Assembly (NCBI RefSeq): GCF_000716785.1
Contig: NZ_JNYY01000011.1
Span: 124,001-188,000, forward strand
DNA length: 64,000 bases
Reading direction: 5' to 3'
Source: Amycolatopsis vancoresmycina
GTDB taxonomy: Bacteria; Actinomycetota; Actinomycetes; Mycobacteriales; Pseudonocardiaceae
Shown here in pieces: positions 55,907 to 62,835 of this stretch. A program made the position numbers and the translations under genes. The notes below the pieces were generated by a model, which worked only from the letters and a program-made list of their open reading frames with translations, was not told the origin of the DNA and did not search any database. Every line of letters starts with the position of its first letter. The stretch's first letter is position 1.

Positions 55907-56769
55907 CCGCGCGCACGACCGTCGTCATCGCGACCCGCAACCGCGCCGCCGAGCTGGCGCGCAGCCTCCGTCAACTGTCCTCATTGGACCCGCGGCCGCC
56001 GGTCGTGGTGCTGGACAACGCATCCGGCGACGACACGGCCGCGGTTGCCGGGCGGTACGCGAACGTGCGGGTGATCCGCCTGCCGCACAACCTCGGTGCC
56101 GCCGCCCGCACCCTCGGCGTCGTCGTGGCCGAAACCCCCTATGTCGCCTTCAGCGACGACGACTCGTGGTGGGCGCCGGACGCGCTGGCCGAGGCCGAGC
56201 GGATCTTCGACGAGCACCCGCGGACCGGCCTGCTCGCCGCCCGCACCCTGGTCGGCCCGGAGTGCCGCGACGACCCGGTGACACCCGAGATGGAACGCAG
56301 CCCGCTCGGCCACCCCGACGGCGCGCCCGGGCCACTGGTGCTCGGCTTCCTCGCCTGCTCCGCCATCGTGCGGCGCACCGCGTACCTGCAGGCCGGCGGC
56401 TTCAGCCCGTTGCTCCACTTCGGCGCCGAAGAACAGCTGCTGGCCTTCGACCTGGCCGCACGCGGCTGGGAGGTCTGTTACGTCGGGCGCCTTCTTGCCC
56501 ACCACCACCCGTCGCGGTCGCGGCCGCCGTCGTCGTGGCGCCGCCGGGCCGAACTGCGCAACCGGCTGCTGATCGCCCTGCTGCGCCGGCCACCGCGCGT
56601 GTGCCGCCGGGAGGTGGCCCGGACGCTGGTGCGGGCGCCCGGCGCCGTCCTCGGCGCGGTGCCGCGCCTGCCGCGCGCGCTGAGCTCGCGGCGCGTGCTG
56701 CCCGCCCACGTCGAACACCAGGCCCGGACTCTGGAAAGGACCGCCGAATGGCGCGAATCTCGGTCGTGA
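55903..56769 (+). CDS. GT2-family glycosyltransferase
   Basis: 288 residues, GTG overlapping the previous stop (GTGA). GT-A fold: TVVIATRNRAAELARSLRQL, VVLDNASGDDTAAVA, RLPHNLGAAARTLGVVVAETPYVAFSDDDSWW (DDD metal site), GAEEQLLAFDLAARGWEVCYV, and a Pro/Arg-rich C-terminus. No transmembrane helix, so a cytosolic or peripheral enzyme. Second of three genes under the promoter at 55015. Confidence 0.88.
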   Translation: MTARTTVVIATRNRAAELARSLRQLSSLDPRPPVVVLDNASGDDTAAVAGRYANVRVIRLPHNLGAAARTLGVVVAETPYVAFSDDDSWWAPDALAEAERIFDEHPRTGLLAARTLVGPECRDDPVTPEMERSPLGHPDGAPGPLVLGFLACSAIVRRTAYLQAGGFSPLLHFGAEEQLLAFDLAARGWEVCYVGRLLAHHHPSRSRPPSSWRRRAELRNRLLIALLRRPPRVCRREVARTLVRAPGAVLGAVPRLPRALSSRRVLPAHVEHQARTLERTAEWRESRS

Positions 56770-57638
56770 TCATCACCTGCAACCGTCGTGCGCAGTTGCG
56801 GGAGACCCTGGGCCACATGACGTCTTTGCCGGACGCCGCACCGATCTTCGTCGCCGATAACGGGTCTCAGGACGGCACGGCCGACATGGTCGCCCGCGAG
56901 TTCCCCGAGGTCCGGCTGTTCCGGCTGGCGGAGAACCTCGGAGCGGTGGCGCGCAACGTCGCCGTCGAAGAGGTGACGACACCGTACGTCGCTTTCTGCG
57001 ACGACGACACGACGTGGCAGCCGGGCGCGCTCACACGGGCCGCGGACCTGCTCGGCGAGTTCCCGGCGCTCGGGTCGGTGACCGGCCGCTGCCTGGTCGA
57101 GCCCGGCCTGGCCGAGGACCCGATCACGCCGGAGCTGCGCGAGTCGCCGGTGCCCGGGCCGGACTGGCTGCCGGGACCGGCGCTGCTCGGCATCATGGCG
57201 GGCCTGACGGCGGTGCGGGTCAGCGCGTTCCGCGAGGTCGGCGGCTTCTCGACCCGGATGTGGCTCGGCGGTGAGGAAGAGCTGTTCGCCTTGGACCTCG
57301 CCGCCCGCGGCTGGTGGATGTGCTGGGCGGAGGACGTGGTGATCCACCACGCGCCGTCGAAGCTGCGCGACCCCCGCCACCGCCGCCGCCTGGGCATCCG
57401 CAACACGGTGTGGACACTCCTGCTGCGCCGCCCCTGGCCGGCGGTCGTCCGCCGCGGCCGCGACGTCCTGCGCACCGCCCCGCGCGACGCCGCCACCGCG
57501 GCGGCCCTCCTGGACGTGGTTCGCGGCCTGCCGTGGGTCCTCCGCGACCGCCGGGTGGTCCCCCCGCACGTCGAGCACGGCCTCCGCCTCCTGGAAGCCC
57601 CCCAACGCGCCTCCCAAGCCCGCCGCTACGTGGGCTGA
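56748..57638 (+). CDS. GT2-family glycosyltransferase, paralogue of the preceding gene
   Basis: 296 residues, ATG with AAAGGA upstream, overlapping the previous gene by 22 bp. Same layout: ISVVIITCNRRAQLRETLGHM, FVADNGSQDGTADMV, LAENLGAVARNVAVEEVTTPYVAFCDDDTTWQ, LGGEEELFALDLAARGWWMCW. The two neighbours are clearly duplicated and diverged, so they may add successive sugars. The last gene before palindromic element copy 4, 4 bp downstream. Confidence 0.9.
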   Translation: MARISVVIITCNRRAQLRETLGHMTSLPDAAPIFVADNGSQDGTADMVAREFPEVRLFRLAENLGAVARNVAVEEVTTPYVAFCDDDTTWQPGALTRAADLLGEFPALGSVTGRCLVEPGLAEDPITPELRESPVPGPDWLPGPALLGIMAGLTAVRVSAFREVGGFSTRMWLGGEEELFALDLAARGWWMCWAEDVVIHHAPSKLRDPRHRRRLGIRNTVWTLLLRRPWPAVVRRGRDVLRTAPRDAATAAALLDVVRGLPWVLRDRRVVPPHVEHGLRLLEAPQRASQARRYVG

Positions 57639-57642
57639 CGCG

Positions 57643-57688
57643 GTCGTGAGTGGTAAGGCGCGTTAGAACGCGCCTTACCACTCACGAC
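57643..57688. repeat. Palindromic element, copy 4
   Basis: 46-bp palindrome, identical to copy 2 at 28629-28674. It fills the gap between the convergent glycosyltransferase genes (4 bp after one stop, 4 bp before the other). Confidence 0.93.
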
Positions 57689-57692
57689 GGGT

Positions 57693-58901
57693 TCAGCGGG
57701 CCTCGGCGGTGGCTGCGGTCTGGGGGACCAGCTTGAGGTAGGCGCGCAGCGTGTCGGCGGCGACGCGGTCCCACGAGTAGCGGGCCACCGCGCGGTCGTG
57801 GCCCGCGGTGCCGTAGGCGTGGCAGAGGGCCGGGTCGTCGATCAGGCGGCGGACCCGGGTGGCCAGTTCCTTCGGCTGGTGCGGGCGGACCAGCAGCCCG
57901 GTGACGCCGTCGACGACGGTGTCGGTCAGGCCGCCGACCGCGGCCGCGACCACCGGGACGCCGCAGGCCATCGCCTCCAGCGGCACGATCCCGAACGGCT
58001 CGTACCACGGGGTGCACAGCACGGCGTCGGCCGAGCGCAGCAGCGCCGGCATGTCCTCGCGCGACACCTGGCCGGGCCAGCGCACGCGGTCGCCGACGCC
58101 GAGCCGGTCGGCCAGCTGCCGCAGCCGCTGGGCCTCCGGGTCCTGGGACAGCCTGCCGCGTTCGGGGCCGCCGGCGATGACGAGCTCGGTGTCCGGCAGC
58201 TGGGCGAGCGCGGTGATCGCGATGTCGAACCCCTTGCGCGGCACCAGCCGTCCGACGGCGACCAGCCGGTGGGCCAGCCGGCGGCGCGCCACCGGCCCGT
58301 CGGGGGAGAACCGGCCGAGGTCGACGCCACAGGGGACGATCGAGATCCGGGACCGCGGCACGCCGAGGCGGGACAGCTCGAAGACCTCGTCGGAACAGGT
58401 CGCGACCACCCGCCCGGCCTGGCGGCCGATGATCCGCTCCAGCCGGATCCGGTCGGCCGGGCTGGTGTCCTGGTCGCCCTGGTAGCGCTTCTTGACCACG
58501 CCGAGGGCGTGGAAGGTCTGCGCCACCGGGGTGCCGGTCGCGCTCGCGGCGAGCGACGTCGCCAGGCCCGACATCCAGAAGTGCGCGTGCGCCACGTCGG
58601 GGCGTTCGAGCGCCCACCGGTCCCGCAGGAAGCTGCCGAACTCGCCCATGTAGGGCAGCAGGCGGTCCTTGGGCTCCTTGCGCGGCGGTCCCGCCGGCAC
58701 GTGCACGACGCGGAACCCCTGTCGTGTCTGCACCTCGGGCGGTTCGTCGCGGCTCTCCCGGCGCGTGTAGACGGTGACCTCGTGGCCGGCCCGCGTCAAT
58801 GCGGCCGACAGCTCCGCGACGTGCACGTTCTGGCCGCCGGCGTCGGCTTCGCCGAGGGCGGCGAGGGGGTTGGCGTGCTCGGACACCATCGCGATCTTCA
58901 T
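57693..58901 (-). CDS. Glycosyltransferase family 4 (GT-B)
   Basis: 402 residues. N-terminal GEADAGGQNVHVAELSAALTRAGHEVTVYTRR is the MshA/sucrose-phosphate-synthase-like donor-acceptor loop. The C-terminal half has VAVGRLVPRKGFDIAITAL, VIAGGPERGRL and the E-x7-E motif in YEPFGIVPLEAMACGVPVVAAAVGGL. Retaining glycosyltransferase, cytosolic. Close to the GT4 group that uses UDP- or GDP-sugars; acceptor unknown. It lies 22 bp downstream of the next glycosyltransferase and is likely co-transcribed with it. Confidence 0.9.
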   Translation of the reverse strand: MKIAMVSEHANPLAALGEADAGGQNVHVAELSAALTRAGHEVTVYTRRESRDEPPEVQTRQGFRVVHVPAGPPRKEPKDRLLPYMGEFGSFLRDRWALERPDVAHAHFWMSGLATSLAASATGTPVAQTFHALGVVKKRYQGDQDTSPADRIRLERIIGRQAGRVVATCSDEVFELSRLGVPRSRISIVPCGVDLGRFSPDGPVARRRLAHRLVAVGRLVPRKGFDIAITALAQLPDTELVIAGGPERGRLSQDPEAQRLRQLADRLGVGDRVRWPGQVSREDMPALLRSADAVLCTPWYEPFGIVPLEAMACGVPVVAAAVGGLTDTVVDGVTGLLVRPHQPKELATRVRRLIDDPALCHAYGTAGHDRAVARYSWDRVAADTLRAYLKLVPQTAATAEAR

Positions 58902-58923
58902 CGGTGAGGCGTTCCCTTCGGGG

Positions 58924-59865
58924 TCAACGGGCCGTCTCGGCGAGGAGGTGGTCCCAAGCGGTCAGGAAGGCGTCCAGCCCGTAGTGCTTCAAGGCGTGCT
59001 CACGGGCGTTCTTCCCGGCGAGCGCGGCGAAGTCGGGCTCGTGCAGCAGCTCGTGGAAGCCGCGCGCCAGCACGGAGACGTCGGTCGACAGCACGCCCGC
59101 GTCGGCCGGCACCGCGTCGACCGCTTCGGTGGCGGCGAAGACGACGACCGGCATCGCCAGGTGCATGGCCTCCAAAAGGGACAGACCCAGCGACGTCCAC
59201 CGGGCGGTGTGCAGGTAGACGCGGCGCCGGGCGATCTCGTCGTGCAGCTTCGGCGCCGGGACGTCGCCCAGCCCGCGCAGCGGCGCACCGAGCTGCTCGG
59301 TGCCCATCCCGAACACGTCGACGGGGGCCGCCTCGGCGAGCGTGCCGAGCAGGTCGGCGCCGGTGACGCGCTGCCGCCGCACCGGCTCGTTGATCATCGA
59401 CACACCGGCGGCGAGCTCACCGGTGTAGCGCGGGCCCGGATCGGGGATGCCGTGCGGCACGACGGTCGTGGGCGCGCGGCCGCAGTCCCACATGGCCGCG
59501 TTGAAGTGGGTGACGTGCGCGACGGTGACGTCGGAGCGGCCGGCCAGCGGGTGCTCGCTCGACGCGGCGTACGGCCGCGGCGCGTTGTGTTCCACGTAGA
59601 CGGACGGCACGCCCAGGCGCGCGGCGAATTCCAGCTCCTCCGGGCGTTGCAGCACGACCACGTCGGGCTCGGCCTCGGCCAGCCGGTCGAGCGGCACCTC
59701 GGTCACCGACGGCCAGTCGCGCCCGGCCTTGCCCAGGCCCCAGGGCGCACCGTCGGGTGACGCCGGCAGGAAGTAGTCGTGGCGGCCGCGGACGAAGGCG
59801 TCGGTCCACGAGCCGTGCACGTGCCAGAGCAGTACTCTCAGGCGCCGGGATCCGGGATCGGTCAT
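58924..59865 (-). CDS. Glycosyltransferase, GT-B fold (GT4/GT1-like)
   Basis: 313 residues. LRVLLWHVHGSWTDAFVRGRHDYFLP at the N-terminus, VVLQRPEELEFAARLG, HGIPDPGPRYTGELAAGVSMINEPVRRQRVTGADLL and YLHTARWTSLGLSLLEAMHLAMPVVVFAATE in the C-terminal domain. These features match actinobacterial glycosyltransferases of unknown donor found in sugar-polymer loci. No membrane segment. Upstream the sequence has a GTTT with GGGAAA at 14 bp, too weak to call as a promoter. Confidence 0.83.
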   Translation of the reverse strand: MTDPGSRRLRVLLWHVHGSWTDAFVRGRHDYFLPASPDGAPWGLGKAGRDWPSVTEVPLDRLAEAEPDVVVLQRPEELEFAARLGVPSVYVEHNAPRPYAASSEHPLAGRSDVTVAHVTHFNAAMWDCGRAPTTVVPHGIPDPGPRYTGELAAGVSMINEPVRRQRVTGADLLGTLAEAAPVDVFGMGTEQLGAPLRGLGDVPAPKLHDEIARRRVYLHTARWTSLGLSLLEAMHLAMPVVVFAATEAVDAVPADAGVLSTDVSVLARGFHELLHEPDFAALAGKNAREHALKHYGLDAFLTAWDHLLAETAR

Positions 59866-59891
59866 GGTTCCTGGTTTCCCGGAGATCGCCC

Positions 59892-59917
59892 GTTAAACGT
59901 GCGACCGGAGGGGGTAC
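59892..59917 (+). promoter_or_regulatory. Sigma-B/F-type promoter candidate
   Basis: GTTA (59892-59895), 16-bp spacer, GGGTAC (59912-59917), 38 bp before the DUF47 gene. Confidence 0.6.
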
Positions 59918-59955
59918 CCGGCCCCCGACGCCCGTGCGCCGACGAAGGGACATCC

Positions 59956-60570
59956 ATGCGGTTCACCCCACGGGGCACCCGGTTCTTCGACCTGCTCGCC
60001 GACGCGGCGAAGAACCTCGTCACCGCGACCGCGCTGCTGAGCGACCTCGTCGCCGCCGACCCGGCGGAACGAGAGCCGATCGCCAAGCGCCTGCACGAGG
60101 TCGAGCACCAGGGCGACGAGCTGATCCACACGATCATGGTCGAGCTCAACAGCTCCTTCGTGACGCCGTTCGACCGCGAGGACATCCAGGCGCTGGCCGC
60201 CAAGATCGACGACGTGCTGGACTTCATGGACACCGCCGCGGACCTGGCCGTGCTCTACCGCATCGGCGCGTTCCCGCCCGGCACCGACATCCTGGTCCGG
60301 GTGCTCTGCCGGTCCGCCGAGCTGACCGCCGCGGCGATGCCCGGGCTGGCCAAGGTCGGGGACCTCGAGCCGTTCTGGATCGAGATCAACGAGCTGGAGA
60401 ACGAGGCCGACCGGGTCTACCGGCGGATACTGGCCCACCTGTTCGAGCCGGGCGGCGACGCCCTCGAGGTGCTCAAGACCAAGGAGGTCGTCGAGCAGTT
60501 CGAGCTGGCCGCCGACGCGTTCGAGCACGTGGCCGACGTGGTGCAGACCATCGCGGTCAAGGAGTCCTGA
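59956..60570 (+). CDS. DUF47/PhoU-like phosphate transport accessory protein
   Basis: 204 residues, helical PhoU-like fold: ANLVT-type helix AAKNLVTATALLSDLVA, HEVEHQGDELIHTIMVELNSSFVTPFDREDIQALAAKIDDVLDFMDTAADL, and EVVEQFELAADAFEHVADVVQTIAVKES. The family modulates the Pit transporter encoded next. The Pit GTG follows immediately after its stop. Cytosolic. Confidence 0.92.
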   Translation: MRFTPRGTRFFDLLADAAKNLVTATALLSDLVAADPAEREPIAKRLHEVEHQGDELIHTIMVELNSSFVTPFDREDIQALAAKIDDVLDFMDTAADLAVLYRIGAFPPGTDILVRVLCRSAELTAAAMPGLAKVGDLEPFWIEINELENEADRVYRRILAHLFEPGGDALEVLKTKEVVEQFELAADAFEHVADVVQTIAVKES

Positions 60571-61566
60571 GTGACGGGCACCGCCGCCCTGGTCACCGTG
60601 ATCGTGCTGACGCTCGTCTTCGACTACACCAACGGGTTCCACGACGCGGCCAACGCCATCGCCAGCGCGGTGTCGACCCGGGCGCTGACGCTGCGCGCCG
60701 CTCTGGTGCTGGCGGCGGTGATGAACCTGGCCGGTGCGCTGCTGTCCACCGGGATCGCCGCCACGGTGGCCAAGGGAATCATCGACGTCCCGGCCGGACC
60801 GGACGCGCTCACCGTGGTCTTCGCGGCCCTGCTCGGGGCGATCACCTGGAACCTGATCACCTGGTACTTCGGTCTCCCGTCGTCGTCCTCGCACTCGCTG
60901 ATCGGCGGGATGGTGGGCGCGGCGCTGGCCGCCGCCAGCACCGTGCACTGGGCCGGCATCGCCGAGAAGGTGCTGCTCCCGATGGTGGCGTCGCCGCTGC
61001 TCGGGCTGGTCCTCGGGTACGCCGCGATGGTCGGCGCGCTGTGGTTGCTGCGCCGGGCCAACCCGCACCGCAGCGGCCGCGTGTTCCGCCGGTTCCAGAT
61101 CCTTTCGGCGTCGGCGCTCGCGCTCGGCCACGGCCTGCAGGACGCTCAGAAGGGCATGGGCGTGATCGTGCTGGCCCTGGTGGCGGCCGGCCAGCAGTCG
61201 ACGTTCGCCGTGCCGTTGTGGGTGACCCTCGTGTGCGCCGCGGCCTTGTCGCTGGGCACCTATTCGGGTGGTCTGCGGATCATGCGCACCCTCGGCCGCC
61301 GGGTGTTCCCGCTCGACCCGCCGCACGGCTTCGTCGCGGAGTCGGTGGCGTCCTCGGTGTTGTACGTGACGGCGTTCGCGGTGAAGGCCCCGATCTCGAC
61401 GACGCACGTGATCACCGCGGCGATCATGGGTGTCGGCGCGACGCGGCGGCTTTCCGCGGTGCGGTGGGGGATCGCGCGCGACATCGTGCTGGGCTGGGTG
61501 CTGACCTTCCCGGCCGCGGCGGCGGTGGCCGCGGCCGTGTACCTGGTGGCCGGCCTGTTCACCTGA
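60571..61566 (+). CDS. Low-affinity inorganic phosphate transporter, Pit family
   Basis: 331 residues, about ten transmembrane helices. Duplicated Pit signature: DYTNGFHDAANAIASAVSTRAL near the N-terminus and SVLYVTAFAVKAPISTTHVITAAIMG in the second half, plus WYFGLPSSSSHSLIGGMVGA. It imports metal-phosphate complexes with protons. Follows DUF47 without a gap. With the Ppx gene at 39779 it points to phosphate/polyphosphate handling within the stress-promoter region. Confidence 0.94.
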   Translation: MTGTAALVTVIVLTLVFDYTNGFHDAANAIASAVSTRALTLRAALVLAAVMNLAGALLSTGIAATVAKGIIDVPAGPDALTVVFAALLGAITWNLITWYFGLPSSSSHSLIGGMVGAALAAASTVHWAGIAEKVLLPMVASPLLGLVLGYAAMVGALWLLRRANPHRSGRVFRRFQILSASALALGHGLQDAQKGMGVIVLALVAAGQQSTFAVPLWVTLVCAAALSLGTYSGGLRIMRTLGRRVFPLDPPHGFVAESVASSVLYVTAFAVKAPISTTHVITAAIMGVGATRRLSAVRWGIARDIVLGWVLTFPAAAAVAAAVYLVAGLFT

Positions 61567-61628
61567 GTTTGCCCCTCGCCCTCCGCGGGAAGCCGGGACG
61601 GAGACAACGTCCGCGGAAAGGGAGAGCC

Positions 61629-62813
61629 ATGAAGGCAGTGACCTGGCACGGCAAACGCGACGTCCGCGTGGACGAGGTGCCGGACCCGAAGATCGAGGAG
61701 GGGACCGACGCCGTCATCCGGGTCACCTCCACCGGCATCTGCGGTTCCGACCTGCACCTTTACGAGGTGCTGGGTGCGTTCATGACCGAAGGCGACATCC
61801 TCGGCCACGAGCCGATGGGGATCGTCGAGGAGGTCGGGCCCGCCGTCGCGAACCTCAAGCCGGGCGACCGCGTCGTGATCCCGTTCAACATCTCCTGCGG
61901 CCACTGCTGGATGTGCGAACGCGGCCTGCAGTCGCAGTGCGAAACCACGCAGGTCCGGGAGCAGGGCAAGGGCGCCGCGCTGCTCGGCTACACCAAGCTC
62001 TACGGCCAGGTCCCCGGCGGCCAGGCCGAGTACCTGCGCGTGCCGCAGGCGCAGTACGGCCCGATCAAGGTCCCGGACGGCCCGCCGGACGAGCGGTTCG
62101 TCTACCTCTCCGACGTCGTCCCGACCGCCTGGCAGGCCGTCGAGTACGCGAACGTGCCGGAGGACGGCACGGTCGTGGTCTTCGGGCTCGGCCCGATCGG
62201 GCAGATGAGCTGCCGCATCGCGCGCCACCGCGGGGCCGCGCAGGTGATCGGCATCGACCTGGTGCCCGAGCGCCTCGCCCGCGCCCGCGAGCACGGCGCC
62301 ACCGCGCTGGACACGCGTGACCACAAGGAAATCGGCGACGCCGTCCGCCAGCTGACCCACGGGCGCGGCGCGGACTCGGTGATCGACGCGGTCGGCATGG
62401 AGGCGCACGGCGCCCCGGTCGGCAAGCTGGCGCACACCCTCGTCGGGCTGCTGCCGCAGCCGCTGGGCGAGAAGATCACCGAGAAGGCCGGCATCGACCG
62501 GCTGAGCGTGCTCTACGCGGCCATCGACAGCGTCCGCCGCGGCGGCACGATCTCGCTGTCCGGTGTCTACGGCGGGATGGTCGACCCGATACCGATGATG
62601 GAGCTGTTCGACAAGCAGGTGCAGCTGCGGATGGGCCAGGCCAACGTGCGGCACTGGCTGGACGACATCATGCCGGTGCTCACCGGCGACGGCGACCCGC
62701 TCGGCGTCGAGGGCTTCGCGACCCACAAGCTGCCGCTGGAAGACGCGCCGCGTGCGTACGACATCTTCCAGAAGAAGCTCGACGGCGCCCAGAAGATCCT
62801 GCTGCAGCCGTAA
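61629..62813 (+). CDS. Zinc-dependent alcohol dehydrogenase
   Basis: 394 residues, MDR family. Catalytic-zinc site ICGSDLHLYE and GHEPMGIVEEVG; structural-zinc cysteines in CGHCWMCERGLQSQC; NAD-binding VFGLGPIGQMSCRIARHRGA. Length and the region GQVPGGQAEYLRVPQAQYGPIKVP are typical of glutathione-independent formaldehyde dehydrogenase-like enzymes widespread in actinomycetes. GGGAGAG upstream of the ATG. A weak GTTT-N16-GGGAAG lies before it, not counted as a promoter. Confidence 0.92.
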   Translation: MKAVTWHGKRDVRVDEVPDPKIEEGTDAVIRVTSTGICGSDLHLYEVLGAFMTEGDILGHEPMGIVEEVGPAVANLKPGDRVVIPFNISCGHCWMCERGLQSQCETTQVREQGKGAALLGYTKLYGQVPGGQAEYLRVPQAQYGPIKVPDGPPDERFVYLSDVVPTAWQAVEYANVPEDGTVVVFGLGPIGQMSCRIARHRGAAQVIGIDLVPERLARAREHGATALDTRDHKEIGDAVRQLTHGRGADSVIDAVGMEAHGAPVGKLAHTLVGLLPQPLGEKITEKAGIDRLSVLYAAIDSVRRGGTISLSGVYGGMVDPIPMMELFDKQVQLRMGQANVRHWLDDIMPVLTGDGDPLGVEGFATHKLPLEDAPRAYDIFQKKLDGAQKILLQP

Positions 62814-62835
62814 CCCCCGGGGAGGGAACTGACTC

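Noticed and set aside
15801..57688. CRISPR array or tandem repeat from the four similar palindromes
   Set aside because: The copies are 12-16 kb apart, single, palindromic and at gene ends, with no spacer array or cas genes.
59866..59905. Stress-type promoter for the glycosyltransferase at 58924-59865
   Set aside because: GTTT is followed by GGGAAA at 14 bp, which lacks the T and has an off spacing.
61566..61628. Stress-type promoter before the alcohol dehydrogenase (GTTT, 16 bp, GGGAAG)
   Set aside because: The -10 lacks the conserved T of GGGTA; similar weak sites occur by chance.
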